Source: RUG13091 sp045113315 (GTDB lineage Bacteria > Bacillota_I > Bacilli_A > RFN20 > CAG-826). From it: a stretch of DNA of 64,000 nt. The notes beneath the pieces were generated by a model. That model saw nothing but the letters and a program-made list of their open reading frames with translations. It did not search any database and was not told the origin of the DNA. The stretch lies in the NCBI GenBank assembly GCA_045113315.1, contig JBGUIX010000014.1, positions 1-64,000 of the forward strand, given 5' to 3'. The stretch's first letter is position 1. The number at the start of each line of letters is the position of its first letter. The position numbers and the translations under genes are program-made. Shown here in pieces: positions 23,779 through 33,344 of this stretch.

Positions 23779-23991
23779 TTATTTTTTCTCGTCGATACCG
23801 TATTTACGATTGAATTTCGCGACACGACCATCAGATTGAACGAATCTTTGTTTGCCAGTGTAGAATGGGTGGCAGTTGCTGCAGGTATCAACTTTAATTT
23901 CTTTTAAGGTTGAACCAGATTCGAATGTCGCACCACAAGAGATACATGTAACTGTGCAACGTTGATAGTTTGGATGAATTCCTTTTTTCAT
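23779..23991 (-). CDS. rpmE: Ribosomal protein L31 (zinc-binding type)
   Basis: A 70-residue large-subunit protein. MKKGIHPNYQRCTVTCISCG and TCSNCHPFYTGKQRFVQSDG carry the zinc Cys set of the C+ form, and GRVAKFNRKYG is the usual C-terminal signature. GAAGGAGAG precedes the ATG. It stands alone between a leader hairpin and a strong terminator. Confidence 0.97.
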   Translation of the reverse strand: MKKGIHPNYQRCTVTCISCGATFESGSTLKEIKVDTCSNCHPFYTGKQRFVQSDGRVAKFNRKYGIDEKK

Positions 23992-24011
23992 AAATTTTCT
24001 CTCCTTCCGCC

Positions 24012-24031
24012 TTGAACAGTACTTCGTTCAA
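24012..24031 (-). promoter_or_regulatory. Leader hairpin of rpmE
   Basis: Minus strand TTGAAC-GAAGTACT-GTTCAA ends three bases before the GGAAGGAGAG ribosome-binding site. L31 genes in several phyla have autoregulatory leaders; whether this is one is inference. Confidence 0.4.
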
Positions 24032-24103
24032 AGAAAGTTTGCTGATAAATAATAACAAATTATATTGTTAATAGTAAAGTTAATTCTTTAAAAGATTATA
24101 TAA

Positions 24104-27055
24104 CTAGGCATTTGCCTTTTTGGTAAATGTGTATTGTGTTACAACACCAGTACCTGAGGTAACTAATCCATAGGAAACACTTCCATTAGTGTTATAAGTC
24201 CCGTATGGATTATAGCAACCAGTTGAGTTTTTATCGAATAAGCGATAGCCATTAGTAAAATCTGTACAATCACCACTTACATAATCAACTCTTATAGAAT
24301 TACCAGTTTTAGTCCAAGTAAATGTCGTTGTGTCACCATTTTTCTTATAACCTTCGCTATTTTTAGTATAACGTTCATATGTTCCTGTACCATCGCTGTT
24401 GAAGGTAATAATATATTCGTTAAATAAATTTAAGTTAGTCATTGGGACAATAAGGTTATATGAACCCGCGAAGACGGTTTTATCTGTGGCTTCATTAACC
24501 ATTAACGAATAGGTTGCGGTAACTGTGTTATCTTGACCATCAGTATAACTGACGGTAACTGTATAAATACCAGCTTGGGTCATATCATAACCACTAAATG
24601 TGGCAAATGAAGTAACTTCTTTTGAACTATTATCAGAGAATTTCGCAGTCACTGTTCCACCAAAGCTAAATGTATCACCAACACATAAGAGCATGGTTGG
24701 ATTAGCTAAAGTAATTGATTTCACAGTTACAACTGGTCTTTCTACAATATCCACTGTGAAAGATGTGGTTTTTTCAATCTTATCTGTGTATCTAACAGTG
24801 ATGACTTGACCAGTAACTGCAGCGGAAGAATCAAATCCAGAGAACGTTGCCTCATCTGTGACATCCACGTCAGGTCCACTTTGATAATGAGCGGTAACAG
24901 TTGGTTTCACAAATGTATCACCGACATAATATGATGTTTTAGCGTTACTAACTTCGATTGATGTTAAAACATCGCTGCTATCTTTCACTACTGCAGTTAA
25001 AGTTGCATCGAAATCAGGCATCACAAATTGATAAACATGTTCTGACATTAATGTTTTTTCAACTGAGTAAGCTGGATCTTCTTCTAGATATACTTTTACA
25101 ATTTCATATCCAGAAGCAGGAACCACACTAACACCAACACTTGTATCTTTAGTAACAAATCCTTCTGTCACTGGAGAGACATAAGTAATTGTGACGTGAT
25201 CAGCTTGTTTGATCTTGAAGTAGTTGGTGTGTTCACCAATGTTTGGAATTAAGATAATTTCTTCTAAATCATCTTTAGATGGTTTAACTGACCATCTATC
25301 ATTTGTATGATCATAACTAATGGTAGCGTCATTATCGCCTTGTAATGATAAACCAGTAACGTTATATCCTTGTTCAGAAGTGAAATAGGTATAGAATGTA
25401 CCATCTCCAACAGAAGAATCATATTCGGTAATGCTCTTACCGGTAGAGTCTTCAAAATGATAACTAGAAATATGATCAGCGCTACTTAATGAAATAAGAG
25501 GATAAGTTGGTTGATCGCCTTTAGGTTCATAAATCTTAAATGAAATTTCAAAGAAACCTTGATAACTATTTTCGCTAATATCATCAGCGTCACTCATAAA
25601 GACTTGTGAATCTGTAATAAAGTCATCTGCATTCACATATGCTCTTGTACCAAATAAATGATAACTTGGATCTTTATGGAATCCCGCTTCTTCTAATAAA
25701 GCGGCATATTGTGTAATCGCAGCTTTCGCAACTGCGTAATTAGCAATATGGATTCTCACATAATCCTTGGTACGGAAATAATAATCTGTACCAGTTTTAT
25801 CTTCGAAATTACTAATCTTAGTAACTTCTTCACCAAATGGTAATAATGGGATAAATCTCGAATAACCATTAGCGGTTAAATAAGAGTTAAATGTAGCGAC
25901 ACTATTAACGGTGTTATTAACGGTTTTGCAAGTTGTTTGTAATTGGAATAAACCCTTTGGATAATAATATCCACATGGGAATCTTCTACCAATATCTGCA
26001 TCAGATCCTAAATAAACCATCTCAATTGTGTAAGTTGTGGTCTTTTGATGAGCGGTATCAACATCCACTCTTTTATATGTTGGATGAGAAGCATCTAAAA
26101 CTTTGCTAAATCCATCGTTATTAACTAATTTATTTCCGTAGGAAGTAGTTAAATCACCTGACGCCATATCAGTAATTAAGATATGGGTACCTAAATAATC
26201 GTCTCTGGTATCAATATCGATAGAATATGAAGAGTCAGTTAAAAATGATGGAACTAAGCCATTGAAATAAGAATTAAATAATAAAACATCACCAGCATCC
26301 CAATTTGTTTTTGGTTCAAAGACATGGGTTGGATTATTAACATAAGCTTCTAATGGAGCATTAGTGGTGCTGCCAATATTTTCAAATGTTAAAGAACAAT
26401 ATCCATGGTAGATTTGTTGTTCACCTTCGTTAATGATATACATATCAAAATTCACATCAAACACTAAAGTGTCATTAACGACATTAACATATAATCTTTC
26501 AGGGGCCACAAACCATGTGGAGCCATTAAATCCAGTAAAGTTAGATGCGACGGCAATAGAATCAAAATCTTCAGTATAAAATCTAGAATCATTGTCGCCA
26601 TCTTGAACATATTCACCTAAGAATAAGTTCTCACCCACTAAATCGTATAAAGAGGAAATACCAGCGTCTTTATTCGTTGAATAGAATTCTTTATAAATAA
26701 AGTTATTACCAGCATAAACAAAGTTTATATAACCTTGATCTTTTTGATAAATCTTACCAGAGATACCAGAATAATAATTGTTGTAATAAATCTTATCGTT
26801 AATATTAACGAAAACATCATCATAAACATCTTCAGTATATTCTAAACAATAAGAATGAACTTTCATCGTATAGTTGTGTTCTGAAAGAATCTTATTTTTA
26901 ATAACATCTAATTTAGTCGCGGGTTTTGGATCTTCGCTACTACTAGAAGAATCAGTGGATTCACCGCCACTAGAAGTAGATGGTTTTCTAGGCGTACAAG
27001 CGGATAATGTTAAACCCGCAAGTAAGAATGAAAGTAATAATGCTTTATATTTCAT
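24104..27055 (-). CDS. Large surface lipoprotein with Ig-like (Big_3) domains
   Basis: A 983-residue lipoprotein (lipobox LTLSAC, Cys 20) with a Ser-rich linker (STSSGGESTDSSSSSED). The N-terminal 500 residues show no family I recognise. The C-terminal third holds a repeat-type domain (EGFVTKDTSVGVSVVPASGY) and two Big_3-like Ig domains, each with the pattern YYVGDTFVKPTVTAHY then FSGFD and VRYTD. The final region (GSYNLIVPMTNLNLFNEY) matches in style the end of the neighbouring protein. It is likely an extracellular binding protein. It follows the other Ig-like gene after 12 bases with AAAGGGG before its start. Confidence 0.75.
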   Translation of the reverse strand: MKYKALLLSFLLAGLTLSACTPRKPSTSSGGESTDSSSSSEDPKPATKLDVIKNKILSEHNYTMKVHSYCLEYTEDVYDDVFVNINDKIYYNNYYSGISGKIYQKDQGYINFVYAGNNFIYKEFYSTNKDAGISSLYDLVGENLFLGEYVQDGDNDSRFYTEDFDSIAVASNFTGFNGSTWFVAPERLYVNVVNDTLVFDVNFDMYIINEGEQQIYHGYCSLTFENIGSTTNAPLEAYVNNPTHVFEPKTNWDAGDVLLFNSYFNGLVPSFLTDSSYSIDIDTRDDYLGTHILITDMASGDLTTSYGNKLVNNDGFSKVLDASHPTYKRVDVDTAHQKTTTYTIEMVYLGSDADIGRRFPCGYYYPKGLFQLQTTCKTVNNTVNSVATFNSYLTANGYSRFIPLLPFGEEVTKISNFEDKTGTDYYFRTKDYVRIHIANYAVAKAAITQYAALLEEAGFHKDPSYHLFGTRAYVNADDFITDSQVFMSDADDISENSYQGFFEISFKIYEPKGDQPTYPLISLSSADHISSYHFEDSTGKSITEYDSSVGDGTFYTYFTSEQGYNVTGLSLQGDNDATISYDHTNDRWSVKPSKDDLEEIILIPNIGEHTNYFKIKQADHVTITYVSPVTEGFVTKDTSVGVSVVPASGYEIVKVYLEEDPAYSVEKTLMSEHVYQFVMPDFDATLTAVVKDSSDVLTSIEVSNAKTSYYVGDTFVKPTVTAHYQSGPDVDVTDEATFSGFDSSAAVTGQVITVRYTDKIEKTTSFTVDIVERPVVTVKSITLANPTMLLCVGDTFSFGGTVTAKFSDNSSKEVTSFATFSGYDMTQAGIYTVTVSYTDGQDNTVTATYSLMVNEATDKTVFAGSYNLIVPMTNLNLFNEYIITFNSDGTGTYERYTKNSEGYKKNGDTTTFTWTKTGNSIRVDYVSGDCTDFTNGYRLFDKNSTGCYNPYGTYNTNGSVSYGLVTSGTGVVTQYTFTKKANA

Positions 27056-27067
27056 ACATGAACCCCT

Positions 27068-28228
27068 TTATTTTGTAAATGTTACCGTTGTAGAAGAAAT
27101 TGAGCCAAAACTCCTGTACATTAAAACGCTAAAATTATCAGAGCTATTAATAGTACAAACTTTTGAAGCAGTGTAATTGACTGAACTATCCCAGAAAGGT
27201 GCATATTTTCTGTTATTTACATTTTCTATTGTAGACTCTGCGTCAAAAGTGAATTCTAGACCGTTTGCGCTTTCTTCCCAATTAAAACCAATCATGTTGT
27301 AATAGTCAGATTCTCCGAAAGTTCCTCTTCCGTTTTCATTCAATACAATTTTGTAATTTCCGCTTGTATAAGTTCCAGGACTAATTAAATCACTCTCTCC
27401 ACCTAATACAGTTATTCCATAATTAGTTGTTTTTGTAATACCATTTTCTGAATAACTAACATTAACGGTTTGATTCCCAGGAGTTGATAAATCATAACCA
27501 GTGAACGATGCAAAATTTGTTACTGTTTTGGAAGTATCATCTTCATAAGTGGCTACAACTTTAGGTGCAACAAATTCTCCTCCTTCAGCATATTCAGTAA
27601 TAGGGTCAACAACCGATATAGTTTTTAAGGCATCACCCGAATAAGAAGTTGAACAATTATAACCTAAAACGATTTTTGTAACTTCTATATAGTCATATGC
27701 TGAATTATTACTAACTTTAATTCTCAAATATCTAAGTCCACTAACATTAAAAGTTTTAGATGTAAAATATCCGCTTGTTGACTGCTCAACAGTAAAAGTT
27801 TCTCCGTCAGTTGATTTAGCAATTTCGACATTCTTCAAGGAATATTCTAATGTAGTAATGGTTATTGAATTAACACCCTGAAATTTAAAATGTTTTAATT
27901 CAGTATTCGATTCTGAAAAATATATGTACCCATAAGTTTGGCAAGTATTTGCAATCGTGCTAGATGTAATGTTCGTAAGACTATTATCAACAGCATATGA
28001 ATATAATTGAAAACCACCAGTTGTTCTTCCGGAAGTGGTTATAACTTTATTTCCAGGTAAAGTACGAGTTCCAGCAGTTGTGCTAAATTCAATGCTTCCA
28101 GAAACATCGTCCGCTTGAACTTTATTAAGTAAATTTGTGTTTGGATTCATAGCAAAGAACATTGATGCCGCTACCACGACAGGTAATGCCAATGTTCCAA
28201 ATCCTAGTAATTTTTTATTAATTCTCAT
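27068..28228 (-). CDS. Secreted protein with Ig-like (Big_3) domain
   Basis: A 386-residue protein with a signal peptide (basic MRINKK, then GFGTLALPVVVAASMFFAM), cleaved around QADD. Residues 45-195 form a beta-rich unknown domain (for example FKFQGVNSITITTLEYSL). A Big_3-like domain follows (EGGEFVAPKVVATYEDD, FTGYDLSTPG, VSYSENG), then a C-terminal beta domain (YTSGNYKIVLNENGRGTFGE) also seen in the co-transcribed lipoprotein. No anchor or sortase motif is seen. It is driven by a near-consensus promoter, so it is probably abundant. Confidence 0.75.
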   Translation of the reverse strand: MRINKKLLGFGTLALPVVVAASMFFAMNPNTNLLNKVQADDVSGSIEFSTTAGTRTLPGNKVITTSGRTTGGFQLYSYAVDNSLTNITSSTIANTCQTYGYIYFSESNTELKHFKFQGVNSITITTLEYSLKNVEIAKSTDGETFTVEQSTSGYFTSKTFNVSGLRYLRIKVSNNSAYDYIEVTKIVLGYNCSTSYSGDALKTISVVDPITEYAEGGEFVAPKVVATYEDDTSKTVTNFASFTGYDLSTPGNQTVNVSYSENGITKTTNYGITVLGGESDLISPGTYTSGNYKIVLNENGRGTFGESDYYNMIGFNWEESANGLEFTFDAESTIENVNNRKYAPFWDSSVNYTASKVCTINSSDNFSVLMYRSFGSISSTTVTFTK

Positions 28229-28269
28229 AAGGGTACCTCCAATTCGCTACAGTTATAAAAATTGTAAAA

Positions 28270-28298
28270 ATATTACTAAATAAATAATTTAGTGTCAA
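28270..28298 (-). promoter_or_regulatory. Near-consensus promoter of Ig-like surface protein operon
   Basis: Minus strand TTGACA (28298-28293), 17 bases, TAATAT (28275-28270). GGAGG (28240-28236) precedes the ATG at 28228. Confidence 0.85.
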
Positions 28299-28371
28299 AT
28301 GTTAATTACGCATTTTGAGACAAAAAAGGGGCAATTAGCACTAAAAGTTTTATTTTTTTATTTTCAAATCA

Positions 28372-28402
28372 AAAGAAAAAGGTTACCCGTATTTGGATAA
28401 CC
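28372..28402 (-). terminator. Terminator of the 14-gene purine operon
   Basis: Minus strand GGTTATCC-AAATAC-GGGTAACC (28402-28381) followed by TTTTTCTTTT, 24 bases after the ygeW-type stop codon. Confidence 0.85.
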
Positions 28403-28425
28403 TCTTAACTTAGATTTTCGGATAA

Positions 28426-29436
28426 TTATCTACGATCAGATGGTAATTTATCGTGGACGAATAAAGCCATGACTGCTTTAGCAGTGTGGATTCTATTTTC
28501 CGCTTCTTCATAAACCACTGATTGTGGACCATCGATAACTTCATCAACGACTTCGTTAACTCTATCAGCTGGTAAAGCGTGCATATATCTACAAGTTGGT
28601 TTAGCAAGTTTCATCATTTCTGGTGTACACTTCCAAGCTTTTAAGGCTAATAAAGCATCATCAACAACAGTTGTGGATTGATTTGTAACCCATGAACCCC
28701 AGTTCTTTGGGAAGACGACATCAGCGTCTCTATAAGCCGCTTCCATATCGTGAGTAATGGTTAATGAACCACCGTTTTCAGCAGCGTTCTTTTTGGCTTT
28801 TTCAATAACCCAATCTGGTAAATCATATCCTTCTGGATAAGCTAATGTCACATCGATTCCATAACGTGGGAATAATAAGACTTGGCTGACTGGAACAGAA
28901 ATTGGTTTTTTATGAGTTGTAGCCATCGCCCAAATAACAGAAACTTTTAAATTCTTGGTGTGACCGAATTCATCTTCAATAGTCATTAAGTCCGCTAAGG
29001 CTTGCATTGGGTGATATAAGTCACATTGTAAGTTGATAATTGGGACTGTGGACCATTTGGCCATTTCTCTAATATATTTGTTACCTAAACCCCAGTTACA
29101 ATAACGGCAAGCGATCATATGACCGAATGAGGATAAGATAACCGCGGTATCTTTTGCACTTTCACCATGAGCGATTTGCATCATGGAGGTGTCTAAGAAT
29201 GTCGCGTGGCCACCGAGTTGAGCCATACCACTTTCAAATGAGTTTCTGGTTCTGGTGGATTGTTCAAAGAACATTAAGAAACCGGTTTTACCAGTTAACC
29301 ATTGGGTTTCTTCATTAGCATAGAAAGCATCTTTTAAATCACGAGACACTTTGAGCATGTAATCGATTTCTTCTTTGGTAAAATCTTCAAGTGTGATGAG
29401 ATGTCTACCAGCAAATCTTGGTTCAATTTTTTTCAT
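28426..29436 (-). CDS. ygeW: YgeW-type carbamoyltransferase
   Basis: A 336-residue member of the aspartate/ornithine carbamoyltransferase superfamily. The carbamoyl-phosphate loop is FEQSTRTRNSFE (S-T-R-T-R), and CDLYHPMQALADLMT is the HPxQ site. NWGSWVTNQS and MHALPADR match YgeW rather than ornithine or aspartate enzymes, though it is shorter than E. coli YgeW. In purine-degrading anaerobes this family is thought to release carbamoyl phosphate from a ureido or oxamate-like product. It is the last gene of the 14-gene operon; carbamate kinase lies at the other end of the cluster. The physiological substrate is not provable from sequence. Confidence 0.82.
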   Translation of the reverse strand: MKKIEPRFAGRHLITLEDFTKEEIDYMLKVSRDLKDAFYANEETQWLTGKTGFLMFFEQSTRTRNSFESGMAQLGGHATFLDTSMMQIAHGESAKDTAVILSSFGHMIACRYCNWGLGNKYIREMAKWSTVPIINLQCDLYHPMQALADLMTIEDEFGHTKNLKVSVIWAMATTHKKPISVPVSQVLLFPRYGIDVTLAYPEGYDLPDWVIEKAKKNAAENGGSLTITHDMEAAYRDADVVFPKNWGSWVTNQSTTVVDDALLALKAWKCTPEMMKLAKPTCRYMHALPADRVNEVVDEVIDGPQSVVYEEAENRIHTAKAVMALFVHDKLPSDRR

Positions 29437-29464
29437 AAAACTTTGTAAAACTCCCTTATTTTTA

Positions 29465-30703
29465 CTATTTTTTCGCTAAATTAGCTAAATATAACTTTGG
29501 TAAAACCGCATACATCGCCGCGCAGATAACGAGGTCTTGTTTACGGGTCTTTTCATTTGGAGCGTGAGCTTCTTTTTCATCTCCAGGTCCAAATCCGATA
29601 CATGGAATACCATATCTACCCATGATAGCAACGCCGTTCGTGGAGAAGGTCCATTTATCGATGATTGGTTCTTTATCGAATAATCCTTCATATCCTTGTT
29701 TCATAGATTGGACAAAGATACTTTCTTCTGGAATAACCCAGGTTGGGAAGTAACATTCGATTGGATAATTTAAACCAGTGTAGCTTGGTCTTTCATATTG
29801 ATACATAAAGACTTCCGCATTCGCGGCTTTACAGGCTGGTAAATTTTTAATTTCGTTAATAGAGGTAACATCGTTTTCGCCAACTGTTAATCTTCTATCA
29901 AGAGAAATCCAACATCCATCTGCGACTGCGCATCTAGATGGTGATTTATGGAAGATTTGAGAAATGGTGACTGTGCCTTTTCCTAAGAATGGATCATAAG
30001 CTAAGCCACCTTCTTCTGGTTTCTTCTCATTTAATTCTTTAATTTGTTCGATGATTGGCGCCATCTTATAGATTGCGTTATCGCCTCTTTCAGGTGCGGA
30101 ACCATGGCAAGAAATACCTCTCACATTAACACAGATTTCCATTCTTCCACGGTGTCCACGATAGATACGACAGCTGGTTGGTTCGGTAGAAACAACAAAT
30201 TCTGGTCTGACTTTATCTTCGCAGATGATATATTTCCAGCATAAACCATCACAGTCTTCTTCTTGGACTGTACCAGTAATCACTAAAGTGTAATCATCTT
30301 CTAAATGTAATTCTTTGATAATCTTAGCGGCATAAACCATAGAGGCCATACCACCTTCTTGGTCACTTGTACCACGACCACCGATATGAACATCATCTTC
30401 AAATCCTTTATATGGATCAAAGGTCCAGTTTTTAATCTCACCGATACCAACGGTATCAATATGAGCGTCCATACCGATTAAATGACTACCATGACCGATA
30501 TAACCTAAGATGTTTCCCATTGGATCGATTTCCACTTTATCAAATCCAACTTTTTCCATCTCTTGTTTAATTCTTAAGACGACTTCTCTTTCTTCACACG
30601 ATTCACTTGGAATAGCGACCATGTCTCTTAAGAATTTAACCATGTCTGGTTTGTATTTTTCCGCTAAAGCGAGTACTTTTTTGAAATCAACAACATTACT
30701 CAT
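29465..30703 (-). CDS. ygeY: YgeY-type M20 metallohydrolase
   Basis: A 412-residue M20/ArgE-DapE family hydrolase. Metal-binding and catalytic motifs: IGMDAHIDTVGIG (H-x-D), GRGTSDQEGGMAS (bridging Asp), TVQEEDCDG (catalytic Glu pair), STEPTSCRIYRGHRG and a C-terminal EAHAPNE His. It has the close YgeY pattern rather than generic peptidase T or DapE. It should hydrolyse an amide or ureido bond of a ring-opened purine intermediate. Its start overlaps the end of the preceding PLP-enzyme gene by 8 bases. Confidence 0.82.
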   Translation of the reverse strand: MSNVVDFKKVLALAEKYKPDMVKFLRDMVAIPSESCEEREVVLRIKQEMEKVGFDKVEIDPMGNILGYIGHGSHLIGMDAHIDTVGIGEIKNWTFDPYKGFEDDVHIGGRGTSDQEGGMASMVYAAKIIKELHLEDDYTLVITGTVQEEDCDGLCWKYIICEDKVRPEFVVSTEPTSCRIYRGHRGRMEICVNVRGISCHGSAPERGDNAIYKMAPIIEQIKELNEKKPEEGGLAYDPFLGKGTVTISQIFHKSPSRCAVADGCWISLDRRLTVGENDVTSINEIKNLPACKAANAEVFMYQYERPSYTGLNYPIECYFPTWVIPEESIFVQSMKQGYEGLFDKEPIIDKWTFSTNGVAIMGRYGIPCIGFGPGDEKEAHAPNEKTRKQDLVICAAMYAVLPKLYLANLAKK

Positions 30704-32081
30704 ATTTAATGGTTTTTCCTCTCATCTTTTTAATCTTAGCGTCGTATTCTTTAACTTTCGCATATTCTTTATCCCAGAAGGACATCTTCTTCATGGAATC
30801 TAAATATTCTTTAGTATAACCAAACTTTAACCAGTCTCTTTCTTTTTGATCGAAGAGTGCTTGTTTAGCTTTTTTACCACGTGTATCTAAGATATATTTG
30901 GTATCCGCACTCATAAAGACGTCATTGAACCAACGATCTAAGACGTGATCGGTAACTTCTAATTCTCTTTCATGTAAGTTCTGTATAACAGAATCGTATC
31001 TATCAAAGCTATCGGTAGCGATGGTCACCACGTTATCATCAGGACCGAGTTTTAAATATTTAGCCATCTTAATCGCGCCTAAAATATTACATAAACCAGA
31101 GACACCGAATAAATCGACCATCTTCTTAGCTTCACTACGTTTAATACCATGTTTCACTAAGACATCTGTGCCTTCATGAATAACCGCTAAACCACGGACG
31201 CAATCTTCATCAACGATTTGAGTGATAAAGTCAGTAGTTAAAACGTTATGGATTAATGTACACATCTTATCGCCGATACCTTCAATACGGTGTTGGCCTA
31301 AACCACCATTAGTTAATGTGGAACATTCATGTGGTTCTAAAGCGACGATTTTACATTCTGGGAATTTCTTTTTAATTTGATCGCCAGCGGCTAATGTACC
31401 CGCACTACCTGGTGCGCTACAGAAAGCAGCAATACGACCATTACCGATGCCTTTAACAGCTTCGATACAAGAATTACCAGTGACGTGTCTATGGAAACGA
31501 TAGTTTGGTAATAATTCAAATTGCGCTAATGTGGCGTTCTTTGGATCTTTTTTAAGTTCATAAGTTCTTTCTAAAGTTAAGATAACGTCAGATTCACTAC
31601 CTGGAGTTAAATCGAGTTTAGCGCCATATTTTTGAATTCTTTCATATCTTTCTTTAGACATGTTGTCTGGCATGATAACAATCGCATCATATTTCATCAA
31701 GTTAGTTATATAACTAACACCGATACCGAAGTTACCGGTTGATGGACCTAAGATGGTATGTTTACCAGGGATAATTGTGCCATCGACACAACCTTCCATA
31801 AGTGTGGAATAAGCAGGTCCAACTTTATGGGATCCAGATGGGAAGTATTTACCTAATAAAACAACGATATTAGCGTCTACTCCTGTTAAAGCCTTTGGTA
31901 AGACGATTTTATTAACGACACCGTCTTTATTATTTTTCCAGCTGATATTAAAGAGGTTGATTGGATCAAGTTCATCTTCTTTTAAGGCTTTCTCAGCTAA
32001 CTTTCTCACTTTTGGATCTTGGTGAGAAGGGTTCAACATTTCATCATATGTTGGACCAAATGGGATTTTTGCTTTTGCCAT
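30696..32081 (-). CDS. PLP-dependent enzyme, cysteine synthase/threonine synthase fold
   Basis: A 461-residue fold-type II PLP enzyme. The Schiff-base lysine is in FPSGSHKVGPAY and the phosphate-binding site in GPSTGNFGIGVSY; SAPGSAGTLAAGD is a second glycine-rich loop. The C-terminal about 90 residues (DRWFNDVFMSADTKYILDTR and onward) extend beyond a normal cysteine synthase. It does not resemble diaminopropionate ammonia-lyase (YgeX), which usually occupies this place in E. coli-type clusters. With the adjacent threonine-synthase-like enzyme it may carry out the ammonia-lyase step on an amino acid product. Exact reaction unknown. Confidence 0.75.
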   Translation of the reverse strand: MAKAKIPFGPTYDEMLNPSHQDPKVRKLAEKALKEDELDPINLFNISWKNNKDGVVNKIVLPKALTGVDANIVVLLGKYFPSGSHKVGPAYSTLMEGCVDGTIIPGKHTILGPSTGNFGIGVSYITNLMKYDAIVIMPDNMSKERYERIQKYGAKLDLTPGSESDVILTLERTYELKKDPKNATLAQFELLPNYRFHRHVTGNSCIEAVKGIGNGRIAAFCSAPGSAGTLAAGDQIKKKFPECKIVALEPHECSTLTNGGLGQHRIEGIGDKMCTLIHNVLTTDFITQIVDEDCVRGLAVIHEGTDVLVKHGIKRSEAKKMVDLFGVSGLCNILGAIKMAKYLKLGPDDNVVTIATDSFDRYDSVIQNLHERELEVTDHVLDRWFNDVFMSADTKYILDTRGKKAKQALFDQKERDWLKFGYTKEYLDSMKKMSFWDKEYAKVKEYDAKIKKMRGKTIKYE

Positions 32082-32082
32082 T

Positions 32083-33336
32083 TTAAATAATCTCCTTTTC
32101 TTTTAAATATTTATCTAGAATAGCTAGATCGGGTTTCATTACTTCGGGTTGGGTAATTGCCTTTTGTGCATTTGCCGGGTCTTTAAGTCCGTTTCCTGTG
32201 ACTATGAAGGTCACGGATTCATCTTTTCTTATGATTCCTAGTTTAATGGCCTTCATTAATCCGGCAAGCGAGGCAACTCCCGCTGGTTCCCCGAAGATAC
32301 CTTCAGTTCGACCTAGCAAGGCTTCTACCTCAAGAATGTCACTGTCTGGGACCGATATCCAGACACCATTACTGTTCTTAACCGCATTAATAGCCTTAAT
32401 CGGATTACGTGGAATGCCAACAGCGATACTATCAGCAATCGTATTCTCTTCTGCTTCTTTTAATGGTTCGTTATTATGATCCGCGATAACGAACGGTTCA
32501 CAGCCTGTACTTTGTACAGCTAGAATACGTGGGATCCTTTCTATTAACCCTAGTTCCTTAAGATCATGAAATCCTTTATAAACACCACCAACTGTGCATC
32601 CATCTCCGACAGAAACACATACCCAGTCAGTAGGTTTAAACTTTAATTGTTCCGCTATCTCTAAAGAGACAGTCTTCTTTCCTTCCACCATCCATGGATT
32701 GATGGCGGCATTACGATTGTACCAACCGTATTTATTAATTGCGGCTTTAGATAATTGGAAAGCAGCTTTATAATCGCCATCCACTTTCACTAATGTCGCT
32801 CCATATAAACAAATCTGTGTTGTTTTACCAATTGGTGCTCTTTTTGGAACAAAGATAACCGCTGGTAAACCCATATGAGCAGCATGACAAGCACAACTAC
32901 TTGCCGCATTACCAGTTGAAGAACAAGAAATAACTTTTGCTCCTGCTTCAATGGCTTTTAAAACTGCGACACCTGAGGCTCTATCCTTACTAGAACCAGA
33001 AGGATTAAGTCCATCATCTTTGATATATAGTTCTTTTAATCCTAAATATTTAGCTAAGTTATATGATCTCACTAATGGAGTCCAACCAATTCTAAGCATC
33101 TCAGAAATATGCTCTTCGCTGATACCCATTAAAGGCGCATATCTCCACATCGAATAATCTTGATTTTTAGCAAAATATTCACGATTTAAGACTTTTTTGA
33201 GCTTTTCATAATCAAATTCGACATCTAAAATACCTTTTTCTCCACACTCAGGACAGGTGAGAGAAACTTCATCTTTTTGATAGAATTTGTGGCATAACGT
33301 GCAACGATAACCAAGGACGTAATCTATATTAGCCAT
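32083..33336 (-). CDS. Threonine synthase-like PLP enzyme
   Basis: A 417-residue fold-type II enzyme with an N-terminal zinc ribbon (CTLCHKFYQKDEVSLTCPEC) as in bacterial threonine synthases. The PLP lysine is in LNPSGSSKDRASG and the loop SCSSTGNAASSCACHA follows; VTGNGLKDP is the C-terminal phosphate loop. It could be a true threonine synthase. However, it lies inside the purine operon, one base before another PLP enzyme, and no other threonine genes are near. A beta-elimination or beta-replacement role in that pathway is the better guess. AGGAGGGG precedes the start. Confidence 0.75.
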   Translation of the reverse strand: MANIDYVLGYRCTLCHKFYQKDEVSLTCPECGEKGILDVEFDYEKLKKVLNREYFAKNQDYSMWRYAPLMGISEEHISEMLRIGWTPLVRSYNLAKYLGLKELYIKDDGLNPSGSSKDRASGVAVLKAIEAGAKVISCSSTGNAASSCACHAAHMGLPAVIFVPKRAPIGKTTQICLYGATLVKVDGDYKAAFQLSKAAINKYGWYNRNAAINPWMVEGKKTVSLEIAEQLKFKPTDWVCVSVGDGCTVGGVYKGFHDLKELGLIERIPRILAVQSTGCEPFVIADHNNEPLKEAEENTIADSIAVGIPRNPIKAINAVKNSNGVWISVPDSDILEVEALLGRTEGIFGEPAGVASLAGLMKAIKLGIIRKDESVTFIVTGNGLKDPANAQKAITQPEVMKPDLAILDKYLKEKEII

Positions 33337-33344
33337 AACCCCTC

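Noticed and set aside
30696..32081. Calling the PLP enzyme YgeX
   Set aside because: Its N-terminus, length (461 residues) and PLP-site context (FPSGSHKVG) differ from diaminopropionate ammonia-lyase.
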